DNA from: Harmothoe impar
Taxonomy: Eukaryota; Annelida; Polychaeta; Phyllodocida; Polynoidae
DNA: 64,000 bases
Reading direction: 5' to 3'
Assembly: GCA_947462335.1 (NCBI GenBank)
Contig: OX381720.1
Coordinates: 49,966,481-50,030,480, forward strand
The notes under the pieces are model-generated. The model did no database searches and was not told the DNA's origin. It worked only from the letters and a program-made list of their open reading frames with translations. Position numbers and translations under genes: made by a program. Shown one piece after another: positions 36,041 to 45,887 of the stretch; the first letter of the stretch is position 1, and the number at the start of each line of letters is the position of its first letter.

Positions 36041-36194
36041 GACTTATAGGTGAAGTTTTCCACTGTGTAAACTCGGACACAGGCAATCTTCTGAGATTTT
36101 GGCTCTACTCTCGCATTGTAACCTGTTCCTTGGCATATCCAGGTGTGTGTCAATATGGTCACTGCCTAAATCTCACGAGAAATTCTGTAGGCAA

Positions 36195-36275
36195 AACTTA
36201 CATGACCGCACACATGGAGCCACCCGAATTCTCGCGAATTATTGGAATTATCGCGATACGCAGGGTTTTACAGTA
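36195..36275. repeat. Fragment of the TA-type MITE family
   Basis: The GAATTCTCGCG and CAGGGTTTTACAGTA phrases are the two family ends with most of the middle missing. Confidence 0.4.
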
Positions 36276-37202
36276 GTTGTGGGTGTCCAGGTAAGAGGTG
36301 GTAATAGGGTACATTACCTGTGTACAGGTGTACAGAGTTAGGTCACCCCCTCAGGGCACCATATTGCCACTTATTGTACACTATTAACTACTAGTGTTGT
36401 GTAAGGTGTCATAATATACCAAACACATACCCCTTAACACTGGTTCTGGTGCCTCTATGTTGGGCAATGTTGGCATATTGCCACTTAATATTAGCCTACT
36501 AGTATTCTTATTTTCTCTCTTTTCTCAAAGTCTTTTTCGTCAAAAATAGAAATTTTAGTACCCGGTAGCTAAAACCCAAAAATGTCATCTGAAAAAAAAT
36601 TCAAATAAAAATTCAGGTAGGGCCATAACAATAGGGTCGGTTGGGATACCTGAACACGTTTTTTGGCCTCATGCATCATGCATCATGAACTAATACAATC
36701 CTATTGTGTTGCTGGAGAGATTTACAGGCTGCTTGTTGTTGAATAATGCATAAAAGATCCCCCCCCCCCAAAAAAAACGGAAACGTAATTTAATTAAAGT
36801 CAATATCCTTGGTTTAAATCAGCCCGGGGAGGTGTTTTTACCCTCACCCATCAGTAAATGACCAGCAGCTGCCGCCCAGCCGGCCTAACATTAACCCTGT
36901 ACACAGATAATCTAACAGCCCCGGCCCTCAGTCTGTAGTGGCTATCCCAGGTTAGTCTTAGGGACATTGGTCAGGCATGCCCAAGTGCTATTCAAAAATG
37001 ACTGAGGCAAAACGACATACAACTAATGCCTCACTCAAAAGGACTTAGCCTAAATGGAAAGACCGAGGTGAGTTGGTCAGTACTGACCAACCAGACAATA
37101 TTAAATCAGTCCTAGGTTGGTGGTATAGGTAGCCAAAAAATGACTAACTTGGTTAGGCCCAATAGGGACTGAGAGATTGATTGTATAGGGAGCAAAATAA
37201 TA

Positions 37203-37790
37203 TCAGTGTCAGGATAGCATGTTGCTAAATGATGAATTTGTGGTCATGATGCACCGATGCAGCCACAGCGAGGAACTCACCAGTGCTGCATTCAAGCATC
37301 ATGCAGACCCTTTGGGATTGTGACACTCCTGGAGGATTGGAATGATGCACCAATGCAGCACTGGCAACCATTTCAGAGTGTCATAGCCCTGGAGGGTCGC
37401 CATGATGCCAGAATGAAGCATACAGTTACTTGCCTGTGCTTCGATGCAGTCCTGGCGAGTAACTCATCAGTGCTGCATTCAAGCATCATGCTGATCCTAT
37501 GGGGTTGAGACACCCCTGCAGGGTCGACATGATGCACCAATGCAGCACTGGCAAGCTACTCACCAGGTCTGCGTTGGTGCATCATAACAACGAATGTCAA
37601 CTTTTAGCGACATTTGGTCCTTAAAGGGTTATCTGGCGTCCTGCTGCACCAGCGCAGCGCTGGAGAGTAATTTTCCAGCACTTCATGGGCGCATCATGTG
37701 GGAGTGTATCAACCCTATGACATGATGCATGAATGAATGCAGCACTGACAAGATCATCATGATAATAAAAGGGCATAGAGCATAAAAGCA
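37203..37790. repeat. Palindromic MITE copies, compound
   Basis: Several TGATGCACCAATGCAGC / TGCATTCAAGCATCATG blocks occur in series (37245-37635), ending TCCTTAAAGGGTTA, followed by a decayed second copy to 37790. Internal block duplication makes it longer than the 250-bp norm. Confidence 0.65.
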
Positions 37791-38011
37791 CAAAGGCCAA
37801 AAAATGACCTTAATCCAAGACCACTAAAATACAGTCAGCCAATTCACTTCTTGATGCTAAACCTTGTGGCTGGCAATAATGGGCTTGTAAGATATAAATA
37901 TCTGTGAATTCAAGAATCAGGTTTGAAATCTATACCATAGTCTGCCCAGTCAGCAGATCTGCTGTTCATCTGTGCCCAACAGATGTGTACTAGTGTCTAT
38001 TAGTCTAGGAA

Positions 38012-38270
38012 TTAACCCTTTAAGGTTGCCATGATGCCCTAATGCACCATGCCCTTGGTCGTCATGATGCATGAAATGCAGCCCTGGCGAGTAACTCACC
38101 AGTGCTGCATTCAAGTATCATACTGACCATATATGGTTGAGACACCCTCAAAAGGGTCTGCATGATACACCAATGCAGCACTGTTACTCGCTAGGGCTGC
38201 ATTGGTGCATCACAACGACAAACATAATCTTTTAGCGACATGTGTCCTTAAAGCATTAAAGGGTTAAGCT
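38012..38270. repeat. Palindromic MITE family copy
   Basis: AACCCTTTAAGGTTGCCATG at the left and GTGTCCTTAAAGCATTAA at the right are both present; the core reads CTGGCGAGTAACTCACCAG. Confidence 0.7.
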
Positions 38271-38364
38271 GAGTGTAGGTGTCCATGTCACATGAGATAT
38301 TTAATTAAGATGGGTGGTCGCCTCTCATGGCTGTAATAATGTCGGTGAGATCTGATATTAAGTT

Positions 38365-38538
38365 AGGGAGTCGTCACTTTTTAACAACAGGGGGGGGGGG
38401 GGGGGGGGATTTTTTTTTGGGGGGTGGGGAGTACCAAAAGACTCCATTTGAAGGGGAGAGCAAAAAAATCCGGCCCACTCACGAGAATATCCCGCCTCCC
38501 CCCTTACCCTGTTTATAAAAAGAAATGACCCCTCCCTT
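38365..38538. mobile_element. Inverted-repeat element with G/C tract
   Basis: The left AGGGAGTCGTCACTTTTTAA with AACAGGGGG and the right ACCCTGTTTATAAAAAG with CCCCTCCCT ends are inverted. Confidence 0.65.
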
Positions 38539-38639
38539 ACATTAGCCTCTTACCCTAGTGGGATGTCACCGATAACCCAGAGGCATGTGCTGTAGTGCCC
38601 CATTGTAAGCCATGCTATGAATACATTAGGACGGTATTA

Positions 38640-39062
38640 GGGATGTCATTGGTATCCAATTTATTCCGATTTCGATTATCACTATTTTAGTCTCGAAATT
38701 CCGATTTTTTTCGATTTTTCGATACAGACAAATAATAGCTAAATAATGTTCAAAAGACATGTTTTTGCCTGCTTTTCAAGCTCAAATAGAATTCATAATA
38801 CCCAACATAATCACAGGCTAGATGTTAGAGTGTTGAGTTACATAGAATTATATAGCAGAACCATTAGCTTCTTTGGTGCCTTGAGGGTTCAGTTTTCGTC
38901 ATGCCAATAATGCCTTAATCTTCCTTATTTCTTCACTTAAATTAAGCTTTTTTACAGGATAAAAGTAGGTCAAAAAGTGTATCGATTTTTCCTTTTTGTC
39001 GATACGATAATCGGAAATCTAAAATACCGAAATTTCGATTTGGTAGGTATCGATGACATCCC
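38640..39062. mobile_element. TA-flanked element with GGGATGTCAT ends
   Basis: GGGATGTCATTGGTATCC at the left and GGTATCGATGACATCCC at the right are inverted copies with TA on each side. Subterminal CGATTTTT phrases occur in both orientations. Confidence 0.75.
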
Positions 39063-39063
39063 T

Positions 39064-39250
39064 ACCTACCGTACCGTCGTGTTTAAGCGCCCCGGCGCTT
39101 ATAACTTTAGAGGGGTGTCTACCCCCGGCGCTTATCCAAGACAGGCGCTTATTCAAGATCCAGTTTTAGTGCTTAAGATTAATTTCAAGACCCTCATACC
39201 CCCGGCACTTATACAAGACCGGCGCTTATTCAATACCCGGCGCCGAATGT
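39064..39250. repeat. GGCGCTTAT-type MITE fragment
   Basis: The motif CCCGGCGCTTATnnAAGAC recurs five times in about 180 bp, with the same architecture as 6894-7300. A smaller relic lies at 44440-44590. Confidence 0.65.
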
Positions 39251-39979
39251 AAGGGGCCCAATGTTGGACTTTAAGGACCGTCTCTTTTACCCTCCAAGAG
39301 TCCAGCTTTGTCAAAGTCTGGGGTGAGGGTCAAGCATTGCCATTTTGTGTGAGTCCAGGCTCTGAATGAAGGTCCAGCTAGTTTTCTATATACTTCTCTC
39401 AGAGGCCTTAATGTTCTCTATCTAGAAAATGTATTTTAAACATATGGTTCCACGAATATTTCAAAGGTTTTGAGTTATTGGAAAAAAATACACACTTAGG
39501 CACCAACATGTCTAAGTTTCAAGTGCAACTACCTCCACAGAGAGATTGGGGCAGTGGTTTGTTGCAACGCTAAGATCCAGGGTTCTGGTCCTGGTCAGAC
39601 CACCCCTTGAAATTTTACCAACTTGCCCACTACTATGTGACAGTCTAAGACAGGTGCCCTCTGGTGGTTTGTTGCTGAACTACAAAGGGATCGACCGACC
39701 TTAAGGCTGTTTTATACATCCGGCGTTGGGTTTCCACATTGGTAGTAACCAGAGCCTTTCTGGATGCCTCACATAGATTCCTCTCCTTCACAAGAAAAAC
39801 GTAAATCCATTCCCAACATTCCTATGAAATCCACACCCAGCACGGAAGGAGGAAATCCGCCATGATTTGCTTTGACTGCAATCATCTTCCTCTTCCCTTA
39901 GTGGGAACTCTAATAGTTCTGTTCTAACCGAAACCAGAGGGCGTGAGGACCCGAATTGAGTCTGTTATGGTGTACCGGG

Positions 39980-40112
39980 CTCGTAACTAGCGAGTAACTC
40001 GGCGGCATTGTTATCTGGCACTCCGTCAGTGCATCACAGCAACTTTTTTGAGTATCGCCACTGTAGAGTTGGTAAATGCTGTATAGGCAAGTTACTCACG
40101 GTATTAAGCACT
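39980..40112. repeat. Palindromic MITE family, degenerate
   Basis: TAGCGAGTAACTCGGCGGC and nearby family phrases are recognisable. Confidence 0.45.
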
Positions 40113-40969
40113 ATGTTACTATGGGTTGCAATGACATCAACTGGGTTATACTGTAACTACCGGTAGCTGTAACTATAGTCTCATTATGCAATTGCGTCTT
40201 CGGGCGCTCAGTATTTTCGCCCGCAGGTTTGAAGGATAGCCGGAAATTTGGATCATCATATATCGCCATATATCTCCAGAAATATGGGGGGTTGAGCCTT
40301 AAGTGTTTCATATCTGGGACCTAGCTAGGCTACTCTACATATGTGTGTTTTAGTTACAAATGGAAGAATATATTTACAGCAAAGTGTTATCGCGAGACTT
40401 TAAAAGGTGCACTATTAAAGTGCTATGCCTGTGACACAAGAACTAAGATTTTAACAGTGCGGCAGGAAAGTCGGCTCGGTTTACATCTGAAATAGGAAGC
40501 GGCTTTCCTCCCAAGCATCCTTCTCTCTGCACTTTGTGAAATATTACTTTGACCTTGGAGTTTAATGTATCAGTTTTAGTTCTGTCATCCTAGTGTGAGT
40601 TTGTCCTCAATTACTGGGGTAAATATGGCACAGAAAAAAGATGATTTTAAAACAAAAAAGTAGATGGTAAAAGTGCAAAACACAATCTATTAAATGGTAC
40701 CAAAAAGGACATTTTGCCGATGAATCGTTGTATTATATAATAAGCAAAAATCAGACGGGACGTTTTTGTATTTATAATTCGATGAGCAAAACTCAGAGAC
40801 CTATAGTGGAAAAAGCCAGACAATGTATTGCAGTGTGGTCCAAACAGGTGAAAGGCCAAGGCATAGCAGCCAAAGGCAGACAGAACTGTTCAATACCAGC
40901 CTATGGGTATTACATCAGGCAGGAAGGCATAGAAACTGTTGCGGTATGACCACATCACTATTCAGTTGT

Positions 40970-41062
40970 TAATCCTCCCTCTGCATTCCCGACAGTCTCT
41001 GGTTAATCCACACCTTAATCCCGCGGTAACCCCCGTGGTGTTAATCCACCGCGCACTAATCC
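40970..41062 (+). promoter_or_regulatory. Cluster of five TAATCC sites
   Basis: TAATCC occurs at 40970, 41004, 41016, 41042 and 41057, all on the same strand. TAATCC is the preferred site of K50 homeodomain factors (Otx, Pitx, Goosecoid). About 0.05 sites would be expected in 93 bp by chance. It lies outside recognised repeats. Regulatory function is inference. Confidence 0.4.
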
Positions 41063-41208
41063 CCCACCCCTTGTTGCCTGTTGGCAGGAGGATGGGCAGG
41101 CAGACTCAAGGAGACTGGTAGTCCTGTCGTAACAGCCGGACCACCTCGCTGCCTACAGCCTGAACATTACGGTCTGCCACTTCAGGCCTTATTATAGCTA
41201 GAGTTGCC

Positions 41209-41365
41209 CAGGGGCGTGGTAACCAGGGGGACGGGGGGGGGGGGGACATGTCACTTCTGACCAACTCCAAAAAAGATCAAATCAAAAAGGTCAAGTAAAA
41301 AGGGTTCAAAAAGGGTCAAAATACCCCTCAGTCTCCCCTACTTTCAAACTGCTTGCCATGCCCCT
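41209..41365. mobile_element. MITE with CAGGGGCGTGG ends, copy 2
   Basis: The left CAGGGGCGTGGTAACC and right TTGCCATGCCCCTG ends are inverted, with a G tract and GGTCAAA phrases as in 14915-15100. Confidence 0.75.
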
Positions 41366-41470
41366 GAACTTTAAGTTGCTGCCAGCTTGGGGTTGAATTC
41401 ACTTGCATTGCAACTATTCAAGGGTGGTGCTCGAACAAATACCCTCTACACTGAGAAAAATGTGAGCGCC

Positions 41471-41476
41471 AGCGTA
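41471..41476 (+). repeat. Left 6-bp target-site duplication AGCGTA
   Basis: AGCGTA directly precedes the element's terminal AGTAGTATAG and is matched exactly by 51038-51043 directly after its other end. Confidence 0.9.
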
Positions 41477-41880
41477 AGTAGTATAGTATGTATCGGAATG
41501 GGACTATAGTTAAGTACTGTTTATTACTCAATCGACATGCAGCCAATCAGAGGCCTCCATTTGGTCACGTGACCCCCTCATTTGCATAATTACGTAATAG
41601 GCCACGCCCCCTCATTTGCATAATTACGTAATAGGCCACGCCCCCTTGATCACCAGCCAATCAGGGCCGCCATTTGGTCACGTGACCCCCACGTGACCCC
41701 CTCATTTGCATAATAGACCACGCCCCCTTGATCACGTGACCCCCTCATTTGCATAGTAGACTACGCCCCTTTGATCACCAGCCAATCAGTGGCTTCCATT
41801 TGGTCAGGTGACTCCCTCATTTGCATAATCATGGATCACGTGACCCCCTCATTTGCATAATAGGACCACACCCTCTTGGT
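41477..41880 (+). repeat. Left terminal inverted repeat with transcription-factor-site array
   Basis: The outer ~170 bp are almost identical to the complement of the right end. Further in, units of GCCAATCAG, CCATTTGGTCACGTGACC, CCTCATTTGCATAAT and GGCCACGCCCCCTTGATCA repeat with changing order. CACGTG lies at 41566, 41679, 41690, 41733 and 41837, and more follow at 41881 and 41932. ATTTGCAT lies at 41580, 41614, 41704, 41747, 41819 and 41851. ATTACGTAAT occurs at about 41589 and 41623. TTTATT at 41520-41525 is an AATAAA on the minus strand. Confidence 0.92.
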
Positions 41881-42030
41881 CACGTGACCGGAAGCGCTCT
41901 TTATTTAGAAAATAGGCCACACCCCCTTGGTCACGTGACCTGACCCCCTCCCTCATTTGCATAATATAGACAATAGACAGACTACGCTTCCCTTTTGGTC
42001 ACATGACTTGGACTAGCTAATGGGAGGCTT
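41881..42030 (+). promoter_or_regulatory. Inner extension of the E-box/octamer array
   Basis: CACGTG at 41881 and 41932, ATTTGCAT at 41954 and GGTCACATGAC near 41997 continue the array beyond where similarity to the right end fades. It is compatible with a promoter or enhancer for rightward transcription; function is inferred from motifs. Confidence 0.4.
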
Positions 42031-42034
42031 CTAT

Positions 42035-42160
42035 AAGGGGCGAGGGGAGGGGAGGGGGGGGAGGGGGGCACTTTAAGATGCATGGGGAGGGGAGGGGGGA
42101 GGGGGGCACTATTTATGGGGTGGGCGGGCACTTGGGGGGGAGGGGGGGCTTTTGGGGTCT
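42035..42160 (+). other. G-rich block (G-quadruplex-prone)
   Basis: Repeated runs of four or more G occur on the plus strand in about 120 bp, including two AGGGGGGCAC phrases. They meet the usual spacing pattern for G-quadruplex formation many times over. Confidence 0.7.
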
Positions 42161-42212
42161 GCTCGGGAGAAAAAAAAAAAAATTATCTGATCTCTAGGGA
42201 ATCGCTTCCTCT

Positions 42213-42475
42213 CTACCCCCCTTTAGGGGGGTAGGGAGGAGGCGAGTCGGAGGTGACTGTAGAGGAGTTTTTCGGTGACTTGATGCCTTTCAAACGACTG
42301 TGCTGATAGTTGATGAATTTGACTTTTTGACTTGAATATTTCATGCGACTTTGTGACTTGTAAGCGAAAGCGAAAGCGACTTTGCGGCCCGTAACTCTTT
42401 AAATAAAGAGGTGACTTTGTAACCTCAGGGGGGAGATCCTTCTACACCCCCACGGAGTAGAAAGGATCTCGGTTG
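42213..42475 (+). other. Cluster of short perfect hairpins (left)
   Basis: CTACCCCCC-TTTA-GGGGGGTAG lies at 42213-42234. CTCTTTA-AA-TAAAGAG lies near 42396. GATCCTTCTAC pairs with GTAGAAAGGATC at about 42437-42470. Between them, phrases with GACTTTG / TGACTTG recur. No coding frame is present; a structured RNA is possible. Confidence 0.55.
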
Positions 42476-42506
42476 ATTGACTGTACTTTGACTTGTTGTT
42501 GTAAAC

Positions 42507-42542
42507 AAAAAAAAAAAATAAAAAAAAAAAAAAAAAAAAAAA
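42507..42542 (+). repeat. A-rich tract
   Basis: About 35 nt of almost pure A with one T. It could be a microsatellite or a retroposed tail. Confidence 0.8.
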
Positions 42543-42544
42543 TC

Positions 42545-44430
42545 AATGAATAGAACGACCCCCTCATTGCTAACAAAGGAAGGACTTTTGAATTACACAA
42601 ATGACCCTCTTTTTGTAGGGGTTAGCGGTAACTCGACTTGAATTAGAGTATTAGGGAGAGCAAAACGCGACTACACACCGTCTTAGACTGTCGTCTTACG
42701 GCCCGGATAACAATAACCCTAGTTACCTCGGTTACTGTTGCTCAAGAGACGGCGATGGATCTGGTCACGTGGATACTGAAAGAAGGTCTACCTATAACCA
42801 CCACGCTAGTTTGAACGCGGCGGGTATGAGTCATCATGGGGCCCTTGACGGGTGGGTCCTCCCCATGCAGCCGTATGTCGAATTTAAGAAATGCCCATGT
42901 CACACGTCACTAAGGGAGAAAACGTTTTTTGAAAATATTTAGAACCCGAATTTGAGCATTCTGGTACATTTTTAAGGACCCAGACACTGCAAAGCCGAGT
43001 ACCATCCAAGAGAAAAAAAAATTTGGCGAAATGTTTAGGCTTGAAATGGCACTTTTCTGATGCACTCTTTGAACATTTTTTTTTTCCTCATGTCACTATG
43101 GTCCATGGCACATGTGGGACTCAAGAAATGCCACATGTCCCATGTCACTTAGATGTCCGTGCCCGTGTCGTATCGAATTTTAAGAAAATGCCCATGTCAC
43201 CATATCGAATTTAGGGGTCTAGTGACATCAGCATGTCCGGCTATCCTCCACAAATTTAGCTCTAAAATGTTTACTTTTTTTTTTTGGGCTGATTTTTCAT
43301 CATTTTAAAAAAAAACAATAGGTTGTTTGAAATGTTTGCTGTTGTAAATAGAAACAAAAACAAAACAAAGCGCATGGTAAGATTATGTCACATTGCAAGT
43401 GGCGGGTCCGCTCGAGGCTTATTCAGCCTCTTCGTGGATCCGCGACTGCCAATGTGATCATATACTAATCACCGGTGTTTACGGTATTATATACTAAGGT
43501 ATGAGACGGGTGTTACAGAAAAGGTGTCTAAAGAGCCCTGTGACCTGATTGAAATGACGTCAGCGCCATCTGCTCGTCAGTGCCCGGCTGTAGCCCATAG
43601 GACATGTTATTCTGCTTTTCTGGATGTTTTGAAATATTTTGATTTAACTGTTAATACCTGATAACAAGCCTCTGAAGCAGATTTTTGGTCGAGCACCTGT
43701 TCTCTACTCTTCCATCGATTAGCTGCTTCAGCAAAAAAAAAATAAAAAAAATCGCGCGCGCGGTCTAGTCTATATGACGGAGTCGCTAAAGCTCTGTTTA
43801 GAGAGTGGAACTTGACCTTGAGTATAGACTCAGTACTAACTGAACGCCCCGCGGGGTCACCCCTCACGTGGGAATATGTACAAGCTCTGGTTCTTCACTT
43901 TACGGCTTGACTAAAACTGAGACGCGTCCATGATAAACTCTAGCCTTTTTTTTCCTTTACTAGGATCGAGAGAGAGATTTTAAATGGGGCGTTTATCTAA
44001 ATAGCGTGGAACTAAAATCAGGCTGCGGCAGATAGTATCTCTGCGCACCTCAAGACTCAACGTAACTTTCACTCTCCAGCAGAAGTTTAGTTGTGACTAA
44101 TGATGGGCGGCGACCGTCGTGCACCGGCGGACATTGGAGAGTGTTGGAGAGCTGAACCTTACAGACATATAAATCAATCGCTTTGGTGGAAATATCTCGC
44201 CATAGATTGGAACCAAATACTTATCTAATGGAATCGTTATCAGTTTTCAGTTTTCTTGCCGTACAAAATTTATTTCCCACTCTTCACGTGGTGATAGCTG
44301 AAGGTCGCTCGTCGTAGGTACGTGTGACCGGAACACCCTTTTTGTTTTTGGCGCGGGTTGACATCAGATTTGTACCGTACTGTCGCGATTAAGAGCTCTG
44401 AGGGAGGGCTTTTCAATTCGGTGAAGTTCT
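42545..44430. other. Unassigned interior of the large element
   Basis: Short frames on both strands match nothing I recognise. The text CATGTCAC/AAATGCCCATGTC recurs near 42890-43200. A hairpin GAGGCTTATTCAGCCTC lies near 43414 in a GGGTCCGC...GTGGATCCGC inverted context. Confidence 0.4.
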
Positions 44431-44439
44431 TACTCAGGA

Positions 44440-44590
44440 GCTATATACAAGCCAGGCGCTGGCGCTTATTCAAAGTCGCGATTTTAGTGCTTGAGAAAAA
44501 ACATTTGGAGGCTCTTATACTCCGGCGCTTATAAAAGACCGGCACGCTTTTCAACACTAGTTGCTTTATCGCGACCGTACGGTATGACTT
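44440..44590. repeat. GGCGCTTAT-type MITE relic
   Basis: CTGGCGCTTATTCAAAGTC and CCGGCGCTTATAAAAGACCG are family phrases. The TATAAAAG at about 44530 looks like a TATA box for the gene starting 190 bp downstream, possibly co-opted, possibly coincidental. Confidence 0.5.
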
Positions 44591-44724
44591 CGGTGTCAAA
44601 AGATCCCAAACTCCAAATAAGGAAGTGAAACGACGTCGTCTGTCTACCTCGTGCGCGTCATAGCGTCGTCGAAAATAGTGTGACGTCAGCATCTCTCAGG
44701 CGGCTAGGAAGTCAGTTCGACAAA

Positions 44725-45078
44725 ATGGCTCACGGAGTGAACTTCGTGGCCGTTTCTCGATCTATGATCGATGCGGCCGTGGAGAAGGAATTCGTAGCCG
44801 TGCAACAGAGAGAGGAGGCGGAGAGACAGAACTTCGTGGCCGTTTCTCGATCTATGATCGATGCGGCCGTGGAGAAGCAGTTCGTAGCCTCGCTACAGAG
44901 AGAGGAGAGACAGCGGACTGCTGCTGAAGCAGAGGGTGTGGTGGATGAGCTGATCGAGAACGTCGCTGATCAACTCATCCGCCGGTGCGTGGAGCAGGTC
45001 AAGCAGCAAGTCTGCATGGAGGAAGGCTTACCGCCCGCCGTGCTGGAGGAGCTGCTGAAGGACTGCCACGCGTTATGA
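44725..45078 (+). CDS. 117-aa coiled-coil-like protein with duplicated 30-residue unit
   Basis: The start is placed at AAAATGGCT (44725), because its context is better than the in-frame ATG at 44680 and the repeat starts just after it. Residues 6-35 and 36-65 are two copies of a unit beginning NFVAVSRSMIDAAVEK and ending with a charged QREE segment. The rest is rich in Glu, Gln, Leu and Val (VVDELIENVADQLIRRCVEQ) with heptad-like spacing, so helical and probably coiled coil, then LPPAVLEELLKD. There is no signal peptide or membrane segment. The two repeat units are nearly identical also in DNA, so the duplication is recent. It lies inside the Polinton-signature element and points the same way as the alanine-rich gene. 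I recognise no family. Confidence 0.55.
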   Translation: MAHGVNFVAVSRSMIDAAVEKEFVAVQQREEAERQNFVAVSRSMIDAAVEKQFVASLQREERQRTAAEAEGVVDELIENVADQLIRRCVEQVKQQVCMEEGLPPAVLEELLKDCHAL

Positions 45079-45306
45079 CCACGCCCTCCGCTTCAGCAGC
45101 AAGGTCCCTGCGACCCTCTCTCTACCAAACGGTCCTTTTAAGGACCAACCACTGATCACAAAAGTTGAAAATCAATCTCAATATAATATACGCATCAGAA
45201 AAACCCTAATACGCTATACACTGAAACCCTGTTGAGTAGGTAGATCGAGTTGGGCATTTTTTTTTAGGAAGAGCAATCAGGTCATCGTGTGGAGATCATC
45301 AGGTGT

Positions 45307-45307
<1 letters not shown>

Positions 45308-45378
<71 letters not shown>
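45308..45378 (+). repeat. (TG)n microsatellite
   Basis: About 70 bp of uninterrupted TG dinucleotide. Confidence 0.97.
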
Positions 45379-45381
<3 letters not shown>

Positions 45382-45469
45382 TTTATACAAATACAATTAT
45401 TCATTCCTTTCAGCAAGAAAATTAGCTCAATGTAATCATATGATTTTAACTGCCCTACTTATCAGAGCC

Positions 45470-45560
45470 TTGACGACATCTGACCGCCCCCCTTTTCAAG
45501 ATCTAAATGGAAATTCACCGCCACCGCTTTTCAGAGTACTGCAGCGCCATTACCTAATTC
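45470..45560. repeat. Fragment related to 52690-53112
   Basis: GACCGCCCCCCTTTTCAAG and TTCACCGCCACCGCTTTTC resemble TTCACCGCTACCGCTTCCG at 53038 and neighbouring GTCACCGCCCC phrases. Confidence 0.4.
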
Positions 45561-45654
45561 TTTTTGTATGTGAAAAAAAACAAAAAAAAAACAGCACTGA
45601 TAAGGGGTTTAATTAGACAGATATTGGTTTCTACACTATCAAAAAAATAAAACC

Positions 45655-45830
45655 CTCAGCGCTTTAATGCTAAAGGTGGCAATAGTGCTTTAATGCGCTA
45701 CGCCCTTTGTCGATATGCCAGTGTATGCATGCATGCAGCCCTGGTGAGGAACTCTGAGTGCCGCATTCATGACTTATGACGACAACGGGCACTGCACATT
45801 AAAGCGCTATGCGACTATTAAAGGGTTAGA
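45655..45830. repeat. Palindromic MITE copy inside the large element
   Basis: CGCTTTAATGCTAAAGG, GCATGCAGCCCTGGTGAGG and ACTATTAAAGGGTTA identify a diverged copy, showing the large element has itself been invaded. Confidence 0.55.
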
Positions 45831-45887
45831 TCCAGTCTTGCTACAGGCATCCAGAATGCTATACCCAGAGTTGGTGGTCTGGTCCAG

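Noticed and set aside
42545..44430. Searched for integrase, polymerase B, ATPase or capsid fragments
   Set aside because: No frame over about 90 codons with recognisable motifs was found; the short frames do not join into a domain I can identify.
44527..44534. TATAAAAG as a promoter for the 117-codon gene
   Set aside because: It is contained in a MITE-derived GGCGCTTAT phrase, so it may be coincidental; kept only as a remark.
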